Assembly (NCBI RefSeq): GCF_001642995.1
Contig: NZ_LOHS01000027.1
Coordinates: 1 to 64,000, forward strand
Reading direction: 5' to 3'
Origin: Streptomyces jeddahensis
Lineage (GTDB): Bacteria; Actinomycetota; Actinomycetes; Streptomycetales; Streptomycetaceae
Length of the DNA stretch: 64,000 nucleotides
In this document: piece by piece, positions 27,039 to 35,696 of the stretch
How positions within the stretch are numbered: the first letter of the stretch is position 1
Layout: every line of letters starts with the position of its first letter
Made by a program: the position numbers and the translations under genes
Notes under the pieces: model-generated
What the model was told of the DNA's origin: nothing
What the model saw: the letters and a program-made list of their open reading frames with translations, nothing else
The model's database searches: none

Positions 27039-27066
27039 TTGTCAGGATCCCTTCATCAATCATGAT
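27039..27066 (+). promoter_or_regulatory. possible promoter of the amine oxidase gene
   Basis: TTGTCA (27039-27044), a 16-nt spacer and CATGAT (27061-27066), then a Shine-Dalgarno GGGGAG before ATG 27088. The -35 is good and the -10 fair. The overlapping AATCATGATCGATT is a partly symmetric sequence that could be an operator. Confidence 0.45.
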
Positions 27067-27087
27067 CGATTAGGGGAGCCGGAACAC

Positions 27088-28695
27088 ATGGCACAGCCTC
27101 AGGCCGGTACGGGCACGAGCCGACGAGCGTTTCTCCGCAACGTGGGTCTCACGGGTGGTGCGGGCGCGATGTTCGCCACGATGGGTGCCCTGGGCCTCGC
27201 CCCCACCGCGCAGGCGGCGCAGCGGGAGCAGCCCTTCCGCGCCCCGCAGTCCGGGGACTTCACGCTCAGCGGCCGCGGCGCGGCCAAGGTGGTCATCGTG
27301 GGAGGCGGCATCGCCGGGCTCGCCGCGGCGTACGAACTCGGCAAGGCGGGCTACGACTGTACGGTCCTGGAAGCCAGGGACCGTACCGGTGGCCGCAACT
27401 TCACGGTGCGCGGCGGCGATTCCACGACCGATCTCAACGGCAATAAGCAGACTGCGCGTTTCAGCGACGGCGAGTACATGAACGCGGGGCCCGCCCGTCT
27501 GCCGCAGTGGATGGTCACGCTCGACTACTGCCGTGAACTCGGCGTACCCGTCGAGGTGTTCACGAACACGAACGCCGACGCCTACATCTTCAACGAGTCC
27601 GCCGGCATGACCAAGCCGATGCGCTACCGCACGGCCAAGGCCGATGTGTACGGCTACGTCTCCGAGTTCCTGGCCAAGGCGACCGACAAGGGCGCTCTGG
27701 ACGCGCAGTTGACGACCGCCGACCAGGAGCGGCTGATCGAGTTCCTGAAGGACTTCGGCGAGCTCGGCGACAAACTGGACTACGAGGGCGGTCCGCGCCG
27801 CGGATACACCACCGTCCCGGCCGCGGCGGGCACCCCGGGCGTGCTCCTCGGCGACGTCCCGTCCGCGTCGGAGGTCTTCGCGACCGGCGTCGGACGCTAC
27901 TTCTCCTTCGAGTTCGAGTTCGACCAGGCGATGCTGATGTTCCAGCCGGTCGGCGGCATGGACCGGATACCGAAGGCCCTGACGAAGGCGATCGGCGAGC
28001 ACCGTGTCCGTACCGGTGCCGCCGTCACGAAGATCACCGACAGGGGAGACGGCGTCACCGTCACCTACACACAGGGCGGCCGCACCCACACCGTCGACGC
28101 CGACTACTGCATCGCCGCAACGCCCCCCAACATCCTCGCCAAGGTCCCGCACAACCTCGGATCCGGTGTGCAGAGCGCCCTCGAGGCCATCACGCCGCAG
28201 TCAGCCGGCAAGATCGGGCTGGAGTACAAGTCCCGCTGGTGGGAGCTCGACCACCACATCTACGGCGGCATCACCGAGACCGACCTCGACGTCAGCCACA
28301 TCTGGCACCCCTCGTACGGCTACCACGGCGAGCGCGGCCTGATGATCGGTTACTACAACTACGACGAGGACGCGGACTCGTACGCCGCGCTCACCCCGAA
28401 GGAGCGTGAGAAGCGCGCCGTCGCCGCGGGAGTGAAGATCTACGGCGAGAAGTACCGCACCGAGCTCGCCTCCTCCTTCTCACACCACTGGCGGCAGACC
28501 CCGTATCTCGAGGCGGCCTGGCATGACACGCCGGACGGTCCCGACCACCCGCGGTACAAGCCCCTGAACGAGCCCACCGGGCGCGTGTACTTCGCGGGCG
28601 ACTGGCTGAGCTACACCGACGCGTGGCAGCACGGCGCCTTCATGTCGGCACGCAAGGCTGTTACCGCGCTCCACGCGCGCGTACTGGCATCGTGA
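27088..28695 (+). CDS. Tat-exported flavin monoamine / L-amino acid oxidase
   Basis: An FAD enzyme that oxidises amines or L-amino acids with release of H2O2 and ammonia, probably extracellular. In 535 residues a twin-arginine signal ([11 protein letters not shown] at 11-21, hydrophobic stretch, AQA-A site near 43) precedes the Rossmann motif [18 protein letters not shown] (68-85) with the FAD-ribose acid in [10 protein letters not shown]. The C-terminus has the flavin motif [31 protein letters not shown] 27088 has GGGGAG 8 nt upstream. The Trp/Tyr-rich stretch [16 protein letters not shown] resembles L-amino acid oxidases; the substrate is undecided. The gene is monocistronic with its own terminator. 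Confidence 0.88.
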   Translation: MAQPQAGTGTSRRAFLRNVGLTGGAGAMFATMGALGLAPTAQAAQREQPFRAPQSGDFTLSGRGAAKVVIVGGGIAGLAAAYELGKAGYDCTVLEARDRTGGRNFTVRGGDSTTDLNGNKQTARFSDGEYMNAGPARLPQWMVTLDYCRELGVPVEVFTNTNADAYIFNESAGMTKPMRYRTAKADVYGYVSEFLAKATDKGALDAQLTTADQERLIEFLKDFGELGDKLDYEGGPRRGYTTVPAAAGTPGVLLGDVPSASEVFATGVGRYFSFEFEFDQAMLMFQPVGGMDRIPKALTKAIGEHRVRTGAAVTKITDRGDGVTVTYTQGGRTHTVDADYCIAATPPNILAKVPHNLGSGVQSALEAITPQSAGKIGLEYKSRWWELDHHIYGGITETDLDVSHIWHPSYGYHGERGLMIGYYNYDEDADSYAALTPKEREKRAVAAGVKIYGEKYRTELASSFSHHWRQTPYLEAAWHDTPDGPDHPRYKPLNEPTGRVYFAGDWLSYTDAWQHGAFMSARKAVTALHARVLAS

Positions 28696-28728
28696 GGCAG
28701 GCAACGCACTGCTGAGAGCAGAGGTGCA

Positions 28729-28756
28729 GGGGCGCGGGCGGGAATGCCCGCGCCCC
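28729..28756 (+). terminator. terminator of the amine oxidase gene
   Basis: GGGGCGCGGGC (28729-28739) pairs with GCCCGCGCCCC (28746-28756) around a 6-nt loop. No T run follows. Confidence 0.65.
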
Positions 28757-28798
28757 GTCGCGCGTTCTGCTGTACGAACACGAGGAGGAGCGGTCACA

Positions 28799-29737
28799 GT
28801 GCTTGATCCGCAGGGTTTGTACGCATGGGAGCCGAAGGGGCTCGCCGCCGTCGACATGGCGCTCGCACAGGAGTCGGCGGGACTGGTCATGCTCTACCAC
28901 TTCGACGGTTACATCGACGCGGGTGACACCGGCGAGCAGATCGTCGAGCGCCTCCTCGACTCCTTGCCGCAGCAGGTCGTGGCGCGCTTCGACCACGACC
29001 GCCTCGTCGACTACCGCGCCCGCAGGCCGCTGTTGACGTTCAAGCGCGACCGCTGGACCGGCTACGAGGTGCCCACGCTGGAGGTGCGGCTCGTCCAGGA
29101 CGCCACCGGGGCGCCCTTCCTGCTGCTGTCGGGCCCCGAACCCGACGTCGAGTGGGAGCGCTTCGCGGCCGCCGTCCGGCAGATCGTCGAACGGCTCGGC
29201 GTGCGGCTGTCCGTGAACTTCCACGGCATTCCCATGGGGGTCCCGCACACGCGTCCCGTCGGGCTCACCCCGCACGGCAACCGCACCGACCTCGTCCCAG
29301 GCCACCGCAGCCCCTTCGAAGAGGCACAGGTGCCCGGAAGCGCCGAGTCGCTGGTCGAGTACCGGCTCTCCGAGGCCGGACACGATGTGCTCGGCGTCGC
29401 GGCACACGTTCCGCACTACGTGGCTCGCTCCCCGTATCCCGACGCCGCGCTGACCGTCCTGGAGGCGATCACGGCCGCGACCGGCCTCGTACTGCCCGGC
29501 GTCGCGCACTCCCTGCGCACCGACGCGCAGCGCACGCAGACCGAGATCGACCGGCAGATCAGGGAAGGCGACGAGGAGCTCGTCGCACTGGTCCAGGGCC
29601 TTGAGCACCAGTACGACGCCGCGGCGGGCGCCGAGACCCGCGGCAACATGCTGGCGGAGCCAGCCGACATCCCGTCCGCCGACGAGATCGGCCGCGAGTT
29701 CGAAAAGTTCCTGGCGGAGCGAGAGGGCGACGTCTAA
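28799..29737 (+). CDS. PAC2 family (proteasome-assembly-chaperone-like) protein
   Basis: A 312-residue PAC2 protein, common in actinobacteria; the archaeal and eukaryotic relatives help assemble proteasomes, but the bacterial role is not established. The body begins [43 protein letters not shown] and includes [34 protein letters not shown] and [21 protein letters not shown], all family features. The C-terminal 60 residues are acidic and helical ([26 protein letters not shown]). GTG 28799 follows GAGGAGGAG. It is followed by a hairpin and an intergenic repeat before coaE. Confidence 0.88.
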   Translation: MLDPQGLYAWEPKGLAAVDMALAQESAGLVMLYHFDGYIDAGDTGEQIVERLLDSLPQQVVARFDHDRLVDYRARRPLLTFKRDRWTGYEVPTLEVRLVQDATGAPFLLLSGPEPDVEWERFAAAVRQIVERLGVRLSVNFHGIPMGVPHTRPVGLTPHGNRTDLVPGHRSPFEEAQVPGSAESLVEYRLSEAGHDVLGVAAHVPHYVARSPYPDAALTVLEAITAATGLVLPGVAHSLRTDAQRTQTEIDRQIREGDEELVALVQGLEHQYDAAAGAETRGNMLAEPADIPSADEIGREFEKFLAEREGDV

Positions 29738-29761
29738 GCAGGTCGGCCGAAGTCCGCTGCG

Positions 29762-29860
29762 GTTCGACAGCGCCCCGAAGGGGCGCGGGGAACTGCGCGA
29801 CAAGCCACGACGGCGCTGCAGCGAACCGACGGCACATCGCGGCACTTCGAGCGGAGCGCT
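29762..29860. repeat. Streptomyces-type intergenic palindromic repeat
   Basis: GCGCCCC-GAA-GGGGCGC (29770-29786) is followed by GGGAACTGCGCGACAAGCC and a second G/C-rich part around GACGGCGCTGCAG. From memory this string recurs in many Streptomyces intergenic spaces. Here it sits behind the PAC2 gene and can act as its terminator. A related short form lies near 46826-46880. Confidence 0.55.
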
Positions 29861-29905
29861 AGCGCGCCGGAGCAGTGCGTGAGGTGAGGGCCTAAGCTTC
29901 CGGAC

Positions 29906-30523
29906 ATGCTGAGAGTGGGCCTGACCGGGGGCATCGGTGCCGGCAAGAGCGAGGTGTCGCGGCTGCTCGTCGAGTGCGGTGCGGTGCTGATCGACGCGGA
30001 CAAGATCGCACGTGAGGTGGTCGAGCCCGGAACTCCGGGGCTCGCCGCGATCGTTGAGGCCTTCGGCGAGGAGGTCCTGCGCGCGGACGGCTCCCTCGAC
30101 CGTCCCAAGCTGGGTGCGGTCGTCTTCGCCGACCCCGACCGGCTCGCCGTGCTGAACTCGATCGTGCACCCGCTGGTGCGCGCCCGCTCGGCCGAGCTGG
30201 AGGCCGCTGCCCCCGACGACGCCGTCGTCGTCCACGATGTGCCGCTGCTCGCCGAGAACACCCTGGCCCCCCTGTACGACGTGGTGGTCGTCGTCGACGC
30301 GAGCCCCGGGACCCAGCTGGACAGGCTCGTTCGTCTGCGCGGCATGACGGAGGAGGACGCGCGGGCGCGCATGGCCGCGCAGGCGACCAGAGAGAAGCGG
30401 CTGCAGATCGCGGACATCGTGATCGACAACGACGTGCCGCTCGCTGAGCTGCGGCAACAGGTCCGGGCCGTGTGGCGGGAGCTGGCGGAGAGGGCGGGGG
30501 CGTCGGGCGCGGATCAGCGCTGA
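29906..30523 (+). CDS. coaE: dephospho-CoA kinase
   Basis: Final step of coenzyme A synthesis: phosphorylates the 3'-hydroxyl of dephospho-CoA with ATP. The 205 residues are the normal single-domain length. P-loop [14 protein letters not shown] (5-18), then the family stretch [19 protein letters not shown], the substrate region [38 protein letters not shown], and LID arginines in [14 protein letters not shown] 29906 has no Shine-Dalgarno; TAAGCT at 29893-29898 ends 7 nt upstream and could be a -10 of a leaderless transcript. The C-terminus lacks the DUF-type fusion found in some mycobacterial CoaE proteins. Confidence 0.96.
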   Translation: MLRVGLTGGIGAGKSEVSRLLVECGAVLIDADKIAREVVEPGTPGLAAIVEAFGEEVLRADGSLDRPKLGAVVFADPDRLAVLNSIVHPLVRARSAELEAAAPDDAVVVHDVPLLAENTLAPLYDVVVVVDASPGTQLDRLVRLRGMTEEDARARMAAQATREKRLQIADIVIDNDVPLAELRQQVRAVWRELAERAGASGADQR

Positions 30524-30559
30524 AGGCGCCGGTCCCGGTCGGCACGCGGTCCCGGGCGG

Positions 30560-30655
30560 TACACGGCCGCGGCCGGTACGCGTTCCGGCCGGTACACGTT
30601 CCCAGCCGGTACGCGCTCCCGGGGTACGCGCTTCGGGCCTGGTACGCCGTTGGCG
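30560..30655. repeat. degenerate 16-18-bp minisatellite upstream of the TPR gene
   Basis: Successive units built around GCCGGTACGCGTTCC or GCCGGTACACGTTCC, with point changes, fill most of the space between coaE and the TPR gene. Nothing else is visible in 30524-30717 except the Shine-Dalgarno GAAGGA at its end. Confidence 0.65.
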
Positions 30656-30717
30656 GTCCCGGAATAGCAAGGGTTGTGGCGGGCGTTGAACAGGTGCAGT
30701 CAGGGAAGGACTCAGTC

Positions 30718-31089
30718 GTGCCCGAACACGCCGGACGTACGCCCGAAACCGATGTCATCGACTTCCGTGCGGCCGAGCAGCTGCTGGCCGCCCGTGACCC
30801 GCGCGGTGCGGTGAAGCTTCTCGACCGGGTCATCGCCGCCCACCCGGAGAACACCGCGGCGCGGCTGCTGCGTGCCCGTGCGTTCTTCGCCGCGGCACAA
30901 CTGCGCCCCGCCGAACTCGAGTTCACGATCGTCCTGGAGCGCGAGCCCGACAACGCGTTCGCCCACTTCGCGCTCGCCCGCACCTATGAGCGTTCGGGCA
31001 AGTCCGACCAGGCGCTGCGGCACTTCCGGCTCGCCGCGGCGCTCGACCCGCGCCCGCAGTACGTCAAGGCGGCGCGGTTCGATTCCTGA
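30718..31089 (+). CDS. small tetratricopeptide-repeat protein
   Basis: A 123-residue cytoplasmic protein made of about two and a half TPR units: FRAAEQLLAARDPRGAVKLLDRVIAAHPENTAARLLRARAFFAAAQLRPAELEFTIVL and NAFAHFALARTYERSGKSDQALRHFRLAAALDP. Such proteins mediate protein-protein contacts; the partner is unknown. GTG 30718 has GAAGGA 8 nt upstream. It lies behind coaE but is separated by about 195 bp of repeats. Confidence 0.85.
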   Translation: MPEHAGRTPETDVIDFRAAEQLLAARDPRGAVKLLDRVIAAHPENTAARLLRARAFFAAAQLRPAELEFTIVLEREPDNAFAHFALARTYERSGKSDQALRHFRLAAALDPRPQYVKAARFDS

Positions 31090-31134
31090 CGCAACCGGTG
31101 ACACGGACGGGGAACGGGCGGGAAACGGGCGGCA

Positions 31135-31404
31135 TCACCAGCGGTCGCCGGGCGGCGGGTACGGCGGGACGTCGCGCCCCGGCTGGTAGTGCGGACCCTC
31201 GCGCAAGTGCTTGAGGATCAGCGCCATGTCGATGATGGTGATCAGCCACAGAGCCGCGCAGGCCGCCGCCCATCCCGGACGTCCCGCCAGGGCGAACGCC
31301 ACCGTACCCGCGACCGTGACGATCACGCCCCAGACGCTGAGCCAGAAGCGCATCCGCAGGGGACTGCGCGCGGTCACCGGTTCACTGCCTGTACGCATCG
31401 TCAT
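31135..31404 (-). CDS. DUF6343 small membrane protein
   Basis: An 89-residue protein with two transmembrane segments (FWLSVWGVIVTVAGTVAFALAG and AAACAALWLITIIDMALIL) and a conserved end GPHYQPGRDVPPYPP. It matches the DUF6343 family of Streptomyces as I recall it. ATG 31404 (MTMRTGSEP) has GGGAG 5 nt upstream; ATG 31398 or GTG 31407 are alternatives. Function unknown. Divergent from the DoxX gene. Confidence 0.75.
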   Translation of the reverse strand: MTMRTGSEPVTARSPLRMRFWLSVWGVIVTVAGTVAFALAGRPGWAAACAALWLITIIDMALILKHLREGPHYQPGRDVPPYPPPGDRW

Positions 31405-31563
31405 CACTGCTCCCTGCCGCCGGAGTACCCATGTGGGGGTGCGGCGAACGCGGCAGGGACGAGGGAATGCGGGCGAATCCGGTCCTGGAACGATGAGTTC
31501 GGTGTCCGGGGCCGGTCTTTCTCGGTGACAGCCGAACGGCGCCTGCTCACCGAGGAGACCCTG

Positions 31564-32028
31564 ATGTCCGAGACCACCAACCCCGCCGCAGACACCCCCG
31601 CCGCCGGAGCCACCGAGAGCGACGCCGCCGGGCAGCGCGGCCGCCGCCTGCATCTCGCGCTGCTCGTCCTTCAGGTGCTGCTCGCCCTGTTCTTCGCGTT
31701 CGCGAGCGCTCTGCCCAAGCTGATCGCGCATCCGTCGGCGGCCGAGTCCTTCGACACGATCGGGTGGGGTGCCGGCGGCATGTACACCATCGGCGCCCTG
31801 GAGCTCGCCGGGGCCATCGCCCTGCTGATTCCGGTGCTGTCGTCGGTGGCGTCCGTGGCCTTCGTCGGACTGATGATCGGGGCGTTCATCACGCAGGTCG
31901 TGGTCTTCGACGGCCAGTACGCGGCCACGCCGGTGATCCTGGTCGTGCCGTTCGCTCTCATCGCCTGGGCGCGCCGTCAGCACAACGCCGAGCTGCTGCG
32001 CCTCGTCCGGCGACGCGCGCGAGCGTGA
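31564..32028 (+). CDS. DoxX-family membrane protein
   Basis: A 154-residue membrane protein with an N-terminal Ala/Thr-rich cytoplasmic tail, then four hydrophobic segments (HLALLVLQVLLALFFAFASALPKL, GALELAGAIALLIPVLSSVASVAFVGLMIGAF, TPVILVVPFALIAW). ALPKL and the GxLELxGAIxL pattern identify the DoxX-like family. Some actinobacterial DoxX proteins take part in redox homeostasis at the membrane, but no partner oxidoreductase is adjacent. ATG 31564 follows GAGGAG. Confidence 0.82.
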   Translation: MSETTNPAADTPAAGATESDAAGQRGRRLHLALLVLQVLLALFFAFASALPKLIAHPSAAESFDTIGWGAGGMYTIGALELAGAIALLIPVLSSVASVAFVGLMIGAFITQVVVFDGQYAATPVILVVPFALIAWARRQHNAELLRLVRRRARA

Positions 32029-32086
32029 GCAGCCCTGTGCGCTCCATCGGCGCCGGCCGGGCAGCCCTACAGCCCGGCCGACAGCC

Positions 32087-32545
32087 CTACTGCCCGGCGG
32101 GCGGTCCGTCAGGGCGGCCCAGCCCGCGCAGTCGCTCCATCTCGCGGCGGTCGCGCTTGGTCGGGCGGCCGGTGCCCCGGTCGCGTACGCCTGCCGGGGC
32201 GACGGCCTCGCGCGGCGGAGGCGGCGGGCTGTTGTCGACGTAGCACTCGACGGCGACCGGCGCGCCGACGCGCTTGCGGATGATGCGCTTCACCACGACG
32301 ATCCGCTCCCGGCCATCGTGCCGGAGCCGCACCTCGTCGCCGACGCGCACACCGTGAGCGGGCTTCACGCGCTCGCCGTTGACCCGCACATGCCCGCCGC
32401 GGCAAGCGGCGGCCCCCATCGACCGGGTCTTGACCAGCCGTACGGACCAGATCCAGCTGTCGACGCGCACGGAGCCCTCACCGGCGGCCCCCGCCGTGCC
32501 GCCCGCGGCCCCTGGAGCCTCTGAAGCCATGTCTCGACCAGCCAT
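32087..32545 (-). CDS. S4-domain RNA-binding protein (Hsp15-like)
   Basis: A 152-residue protein of the Hsp15/S4 family, expected to bind rRNA and rescue stalled 50S subunits carrying nascent chains. S4 domain: VRVDSWIWSVRLVKTRSMGAAACRGGHVRVNGERVKPAHGVRVGDEVRLRHDG, then a basic extension with KRDRREMERLRGLGR. The start region carries a 15-bp duplication, so two in-frame ATGs exist (32545 and 32530) with identical upstream sequence apart from AAGG before the first; I give the longer form. Confidence 0.87.
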   Translation of the reverse strand: MAGRDMASEAPGAAGGTAGAAGEGSVRVDSWIWSVRLVKTRSMGAAACRGGHVRVNGERVKPAHGVRVGDEVRLRHDGRERIVVVKRIIRKRVGAPVAVECYVDNSPPPPPREAVAPAGVRDRGTGRPTKRDRREMERLRGLGRPDGPPAGQ

Positions 32546-32554
32546 GTCTCGACC
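32525..32554. repeat. 15-bp tandem duplication over the S4-gene start codon
   Basis: Positions 32525-32539 and 32540-32554 are identical 15-mers. On the minus strand each contains GGTCGAGACATGGCT, that is a weak ribosome-binding site, an ATG and one codon, so the translation start itself is duplicated in frame. Confidence 0.9.
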
Positions 32555-32613
32555 TTAGTGCCCCGGGACGGCAGGCCCGGACCCCTTTTACGCCGCGCGT
32601 TTACGGTGGAAGC

Positions 32614-33375
32614 GTGCGCACCCTAGCCGAGCTCGACGCCGCCCTCGTCGACTGCCGTGCCTGCCCACGGCTGGTCGCGTGGCGCGAGCAGGTCGCGGAG
32701 ACCAGGCGCGCTTCCTACGCGGACTGGACGTACTGGGGCCGGCCGGTACCCGGCTTCGGCCCGCCCACCGCGTCGCTGCTGGTCATCGGCCTGGCGCCGG
32801 CCGCGCACGGCGGGAACCGTACCGGACGGATGTTCACCGGAGACCGCTCGGGCGATGTGCTGTACGCGGCGCTGCACGACCTGGGCCTCGCATCCCAGCC
32901 CGACGCCGTCTCGCGCGACGACGGCCTCGCCCTGCGGGGCGTCCGTGTCACCGCGCCCGTGCACTGCGCGCCCCCCGCGAACAAGCCGACGCCTGAAGAA
33001 CGCGACACCTGCCGCTCCTGGCTGGTGCAGGAGCTGGAGCTGCTGCGTCCGCATCTGCGCGCGGCTGTCATCCTCGGTGCCTTCGGCTGGGGCGCCGCGC
33101 TTCCCGCGTTCGAAGCAGCCGGGTGGGAGGTGCCCCGGCCGCGTCCGGCCTTCGCGCACGGGGCGAGCCTGACGCTGCCCGCCGCGGACGGCGGTCCACC
33201 GCTCGAGGTCTTCGGCTGCTTCCATGTCAGCCAGCGCAACACGTTCACGGGGAGGCTCACCCCCGGCATGCTGCGGGACGTGCTCGGGACGGCAGCCCGC
33301 GCGGCGGGCTTGAGTCCGCAGGGGCCGTTGCCCATGGAGCAGCGGACGGGGGGACCTCCTCGTATGGAGCAGTAG
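32614..33375 (+). CDS. uracil-DNA glycosylase, family 5-type (UdgB-like)
   Basis: Removes uracil and related deaminated bases from DNA. In 253 residues the 4Fe-4S ligands CRACPRL (14, 17) and two later cysteines (VHCAPP and DTCRSW) are visible. Motif A reads GLAPAAHGGNRTGRMFTGDRSGD and motif C HVSQRNTFTGRL. GLAPA-A-HGG and absence of a catalytic Asp or Asn in the usual place point to the UDGb class. GTG 32614 lies 6 nt after TACGGT (32602-32607), a -10-like box shared with other repair genes in this window, so the mRNA may be leaderless. The C-terminal tail (MEQRTGGPPRMEQ) is non-conserved. Confidence 0.9.
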   Translation: MRTLAELDAALVDCRACPRLVAWREQVAETRRASYADWTYWGRPVPGFGPPTASLLVIGLAPAAHGGNRTGRMFTGDRSGDVLYAALHDLGLASQPDAVSRDDGLALRGVRVTAPVHCAPPANKPTPEERDTCRSWLVQELELLRPHLRAAVILGAFGWGAALPAFEAAGWEVPRPRPAFAHGASLTLPAADGGPPLEVFGCFHVSQRNTFTGRLTPGMLRDVLGTAARAAGLSPQGPLPMEQRTGGPPRMEQ

Positions 33376-33413
33376 ATCGGGCTTCCCAGGGCGGCTGTTC
33401 CTAGCGTGGGGGC

Positions 33414-34640
33414 GTGAAAGACACGAAGACCGCCCCCGCGGTCGCCGAGGGCGGCCCGGCGACCGCTCCCTCGGCGGCCGCGTACCGGAATCTGATCATG
33501 GCCACGATCGGGTTCGGGCTCACGTTCTGGGCCTGGAACCTGATCTCGCCGCTCAGCGGAGAGTTCAAGGAAGGTCTGGGCCTGAGCTCCTTCCAGCAGT
33601 CCTTCCTCGTCGCGATCCCGGTCCTGGTCGGCTCGCTGGGCCGCATCCCCGCGGGCGCGCTCACCGACCGCTACGGCGCGAAACTGATGTTCCCGCTGGT
33701 CACGGCGCTCACCATCATTCCGGTGCTGCTGGTCATTCCCGCCCGGGGCAGTTACGGGGCGATGCTCGTCGTCGGCTTTCTGCTCGGCCTCGGCGGCACG
33801 ACCTTCGCGATCGGCGTTCCGCTGGTCAACTCGTGGTTCCCGCCGGCCCACCGGGGCTTCGCGCTCGGTGTGTTCGGGATGGGCATGGGCGGTGTGGCGC
33901 TGTCCGGATTCTTCACGCCGCGTATCGCCAAGCAGGGCGAGAACCTGCCGTTCATCGTGGTCGCGATCGCGCTCGCCGCCTTCGCCGTGCTGGGCGCGTT
34001 CCTCATCACCGACCGGCCCGGCCGGCCGGTCCCGTCCACCTCGCTCGCCACCCGGCTCGGTCAGGCGGGCCGGCTGCGGGTGACCTGGGAGCTGTCGGCG
34101 CTGTACGCGATCGGGTTCGGCGGAATCGTCGCCTTCGGCGTATACCTGCCGACGTACCTGAAGACCTGGTACGGCCTGAGCGCCACCGAGGCCGGTACCA
34201 AGGCGGCCGGATTCGCGCTGGTCACCGTCATCTTCCGGCCCATCGGCGGGTGGCTCTCGGACCGCATCCACCCCGCGGTCGTCACCTCCGTCGCACTCGG
34301 TGTCGTCGCGCTGTTCGCCATCGTCCAGTCCTTCGACCCCGGCCTCTATCCGGTCGGCACGCTCTGCTTCCTCGTGATGGCGGCCGGCCTCGGCACCACG
34401 AGCGGCAGTGTCTTCGCGCTCGTCTCCAGGGTCACGCCGCAGCCGCAGGTCGGCTCCGTCACCGGAATCGTCGGCGCGATGGGCGGCCTCGGCGGCTTCG
34501 TCCCGCCCCTGGTCATGGGCGCCATCTACAGCGCCAAGGACTCGTACTCGGTCGGCTTCATGCTGCTGTCCGACCTGGCGCTCGCGGGCTGCGTGTACGC
34601 GTACGGGCGGATGAGGAATGTGCAGGCGACGCAGTCGTGA
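33414..34640 (+). CDS. MFS transporter, nitrate/nitrite (NarK) type
   Basis: A 12-helix major facilitator, 408 residues. NarK-like features are the N-terminal FGLTFWAWNLISPLSGEF, PVLVGSLGRIPAGALTDRYGAKLMFP, the Gly-rich helix GFLLGLGGTTFAIGVPLVNSWFPPAHRGFALGVFGMGMGGVA, and the second nitrate-signature-like GSVTGIVGAMGGLGGFVPPL. It would import nitrate or export nitrite. No nitrate reductase is adjacent, so the substrate is inferred. GTG 33414 lies 6 nt after TAGCGT, a possible -10 of a leaderless message. The following gene starts 19 nt after its stop. Confidence 0.85.
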   Translation: MKDTKTAPAVAEGGPATAPSAAAYRNLIMATIGFGLTFWAWNLISPLSGEFKEGLGLSSFQQSFLVAIPVLVGSLGRIPAGALTDRYGAKLMFPLVTALTIIPVLLVIPARGSYGAMLVVGFLLGLGGTTFAIGVPLVNSWFPPAHRGFALGVFGMGMGGVALSGFFTPRIAKQGENLPFIVVAIALAAFAVLGAFLITDRPGRPVPSTSLATRLGQAGRLRVTWELSALYAIGFGGIVAFGVYLPTYLKTWYGLSATEAGTKAAGFALVTVIFRPIGGWLSDRIHPAVVTSVALGVVALFAIVQSFDPGLYPVGTLCFLVMAAGLGTTSGSVFALVSRVTPQPQVGSVTGIVGAMGGLGGFVPPLVMGAIYSAKDSYSVGFMLLSDLALAGCVYAYGRMRNVQATQS

Positions 34641-34659
34641 TGCGGGCTAGATTGCCCGG

Positions 34660-35649
34660 ATGGGCCTCTACCCGGACATAGATCCGTACGACCACGGCAT
34701 GCTCGACGTCGGTGACGGCAACCACGTGTACTGGGAGGTGTGCGGCAATCCGCGCGGCAAGCCCGCCGTGGTGCTGCACGGCGGGCCGGGCTCCGGCTGC
34801 ACGCCGTATTTCCGCCGCCTCTTCGACCCTGCCGCGTACCGCGTCGTCCTTCTCGACCAGCGGGGTTGCGGCCGTTCGACTCCGTACGCGAGCGCGTACG
34901 ACACCGACATGAGCGTCAACACGACGGCTCATCTGATCGCCGACTTGGAGCTGCTGCGCCGTCGTCTCGGCATCGAGCGGTGGCTGGTGTGGGGCGTTTC
35001 GTGGGGCTCGGTGCTCGGTCTGCGGTACGCGCAGACGCATCCGGGGAGCGTGTCGGAGCTGGTCCTCACGGGTGTGGCCACGGGGTCGAGTCCCGAGGTG
35101 GCGCTGCTGACGCGCGGTCTCGGGCAGATCTTCCCCGAGGCGTTCGCCCGGTTCCGCGATCACGTGCCCGAGGACGAGCGCGACGGCGACCTCGCGGCCG
35201 CGTACAACCGGCTCCTCGAGTCGCCGGACGCCGAGGTGCGGGCGCGGGCCGCCCGCGCCTGGACGGACTGGGAGACCGCGATGGCGCCCGCGCCGCCGCG
35301 CTCCATCCCGCGTTACGAGGACCCCGTCTTCCGCGCCGGCTTCGCCCGCACCGTCACGCACTACTTCGGCAACGACCACTTCCTCGGGGATGGCAACGAC
35401 GAGGGTGTCGTCCTCCGCGACGCCCCGCTGCTCAAGGGCATCCCGGGCACGCTCGTCCAGGGCAGCCTCGACTTCGGCAACCTCCTGGGCATCGTATGGC
35501 GGCTGCATCACGCCTGGCCGGACAGCGAGTTGGTGATCGTGGACGACGTCGGGCACAACGCCGGGGCGCCGGACATTCAGGAAGCGCTGGTGGCGGCCAC
35601 GGACAAGTACGCGGCCGCGTATCGGGAGGGCGCGGACGACAGGGCCTGA
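34660..35649 (+). CDS. pip: prolyl aminopeptidase (alpha/beta hydrolase)
   Basis: Cytosolic S33 peptidase releasing N-terminal proline from peptides. In 329 residues the oxyanion motif HGGPGSGC (40-47) and LDQRGCGRSTP are standard, the nucleophile elbow is GVSWGS (Ser 114), the cap domain contains YEDPVFRAGFARTVTHYFGN, and the catalytic His is in DDVGHNAG (about 299). The segment holding the catalytic Asp reads VQGSLDFGN where family members usually have VHGRYD, a mild divergence. ATG 34660 lies 6 nt after TAGATT, so transcription may start at the ATG even though the NarK gene stops 19 nt upstream. Confidence 0.9.
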   Translation: MGLYPDIDPYDHGMLDVGDGNHVYWEVCGNPRGKPAVVLHGGPGSGCTPYFRRLFDPAAYRVVLLDQRGCGRSTPYASAYDTDMSVNTTAHLIADLELLRRRLGIERWLVWGVSWGSVLGLRYAQTHPGSVSELVLTGVATGSSPEVALLTRGLGQIFPEAFARFRDHVPEDERDGDLAAAYNRLLESPDAEVRARAARAWTDWETAMAPAPPRSIPRYEDPVFRAGFARTVTHYFGNDHFLGDGNDEGVVLRDAPLLKGIPGTLVQGSLDFGNLLGIVWRLHHAWPDSELVIVDDVGHNAGAPDIQEALVAATDKYAAAYREGADDRA

Positions 35650-35660
35650 GCCACCGAGCC

Positions 35661-35696
35661 CCGGGCGGGAACCGGAGAGGAACCCGCCCGGCTGTT
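35661..35696. terminator. terminator after prolyl aminopeptidase
   Basis: CCGGGCGGG (35661-35669) pairs with CCCGCCCGG (35683-35691), followed by CTGTTT. It lies between the convergent aminopeptidase gene and the regulator remnant. Confidence 0.7.
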
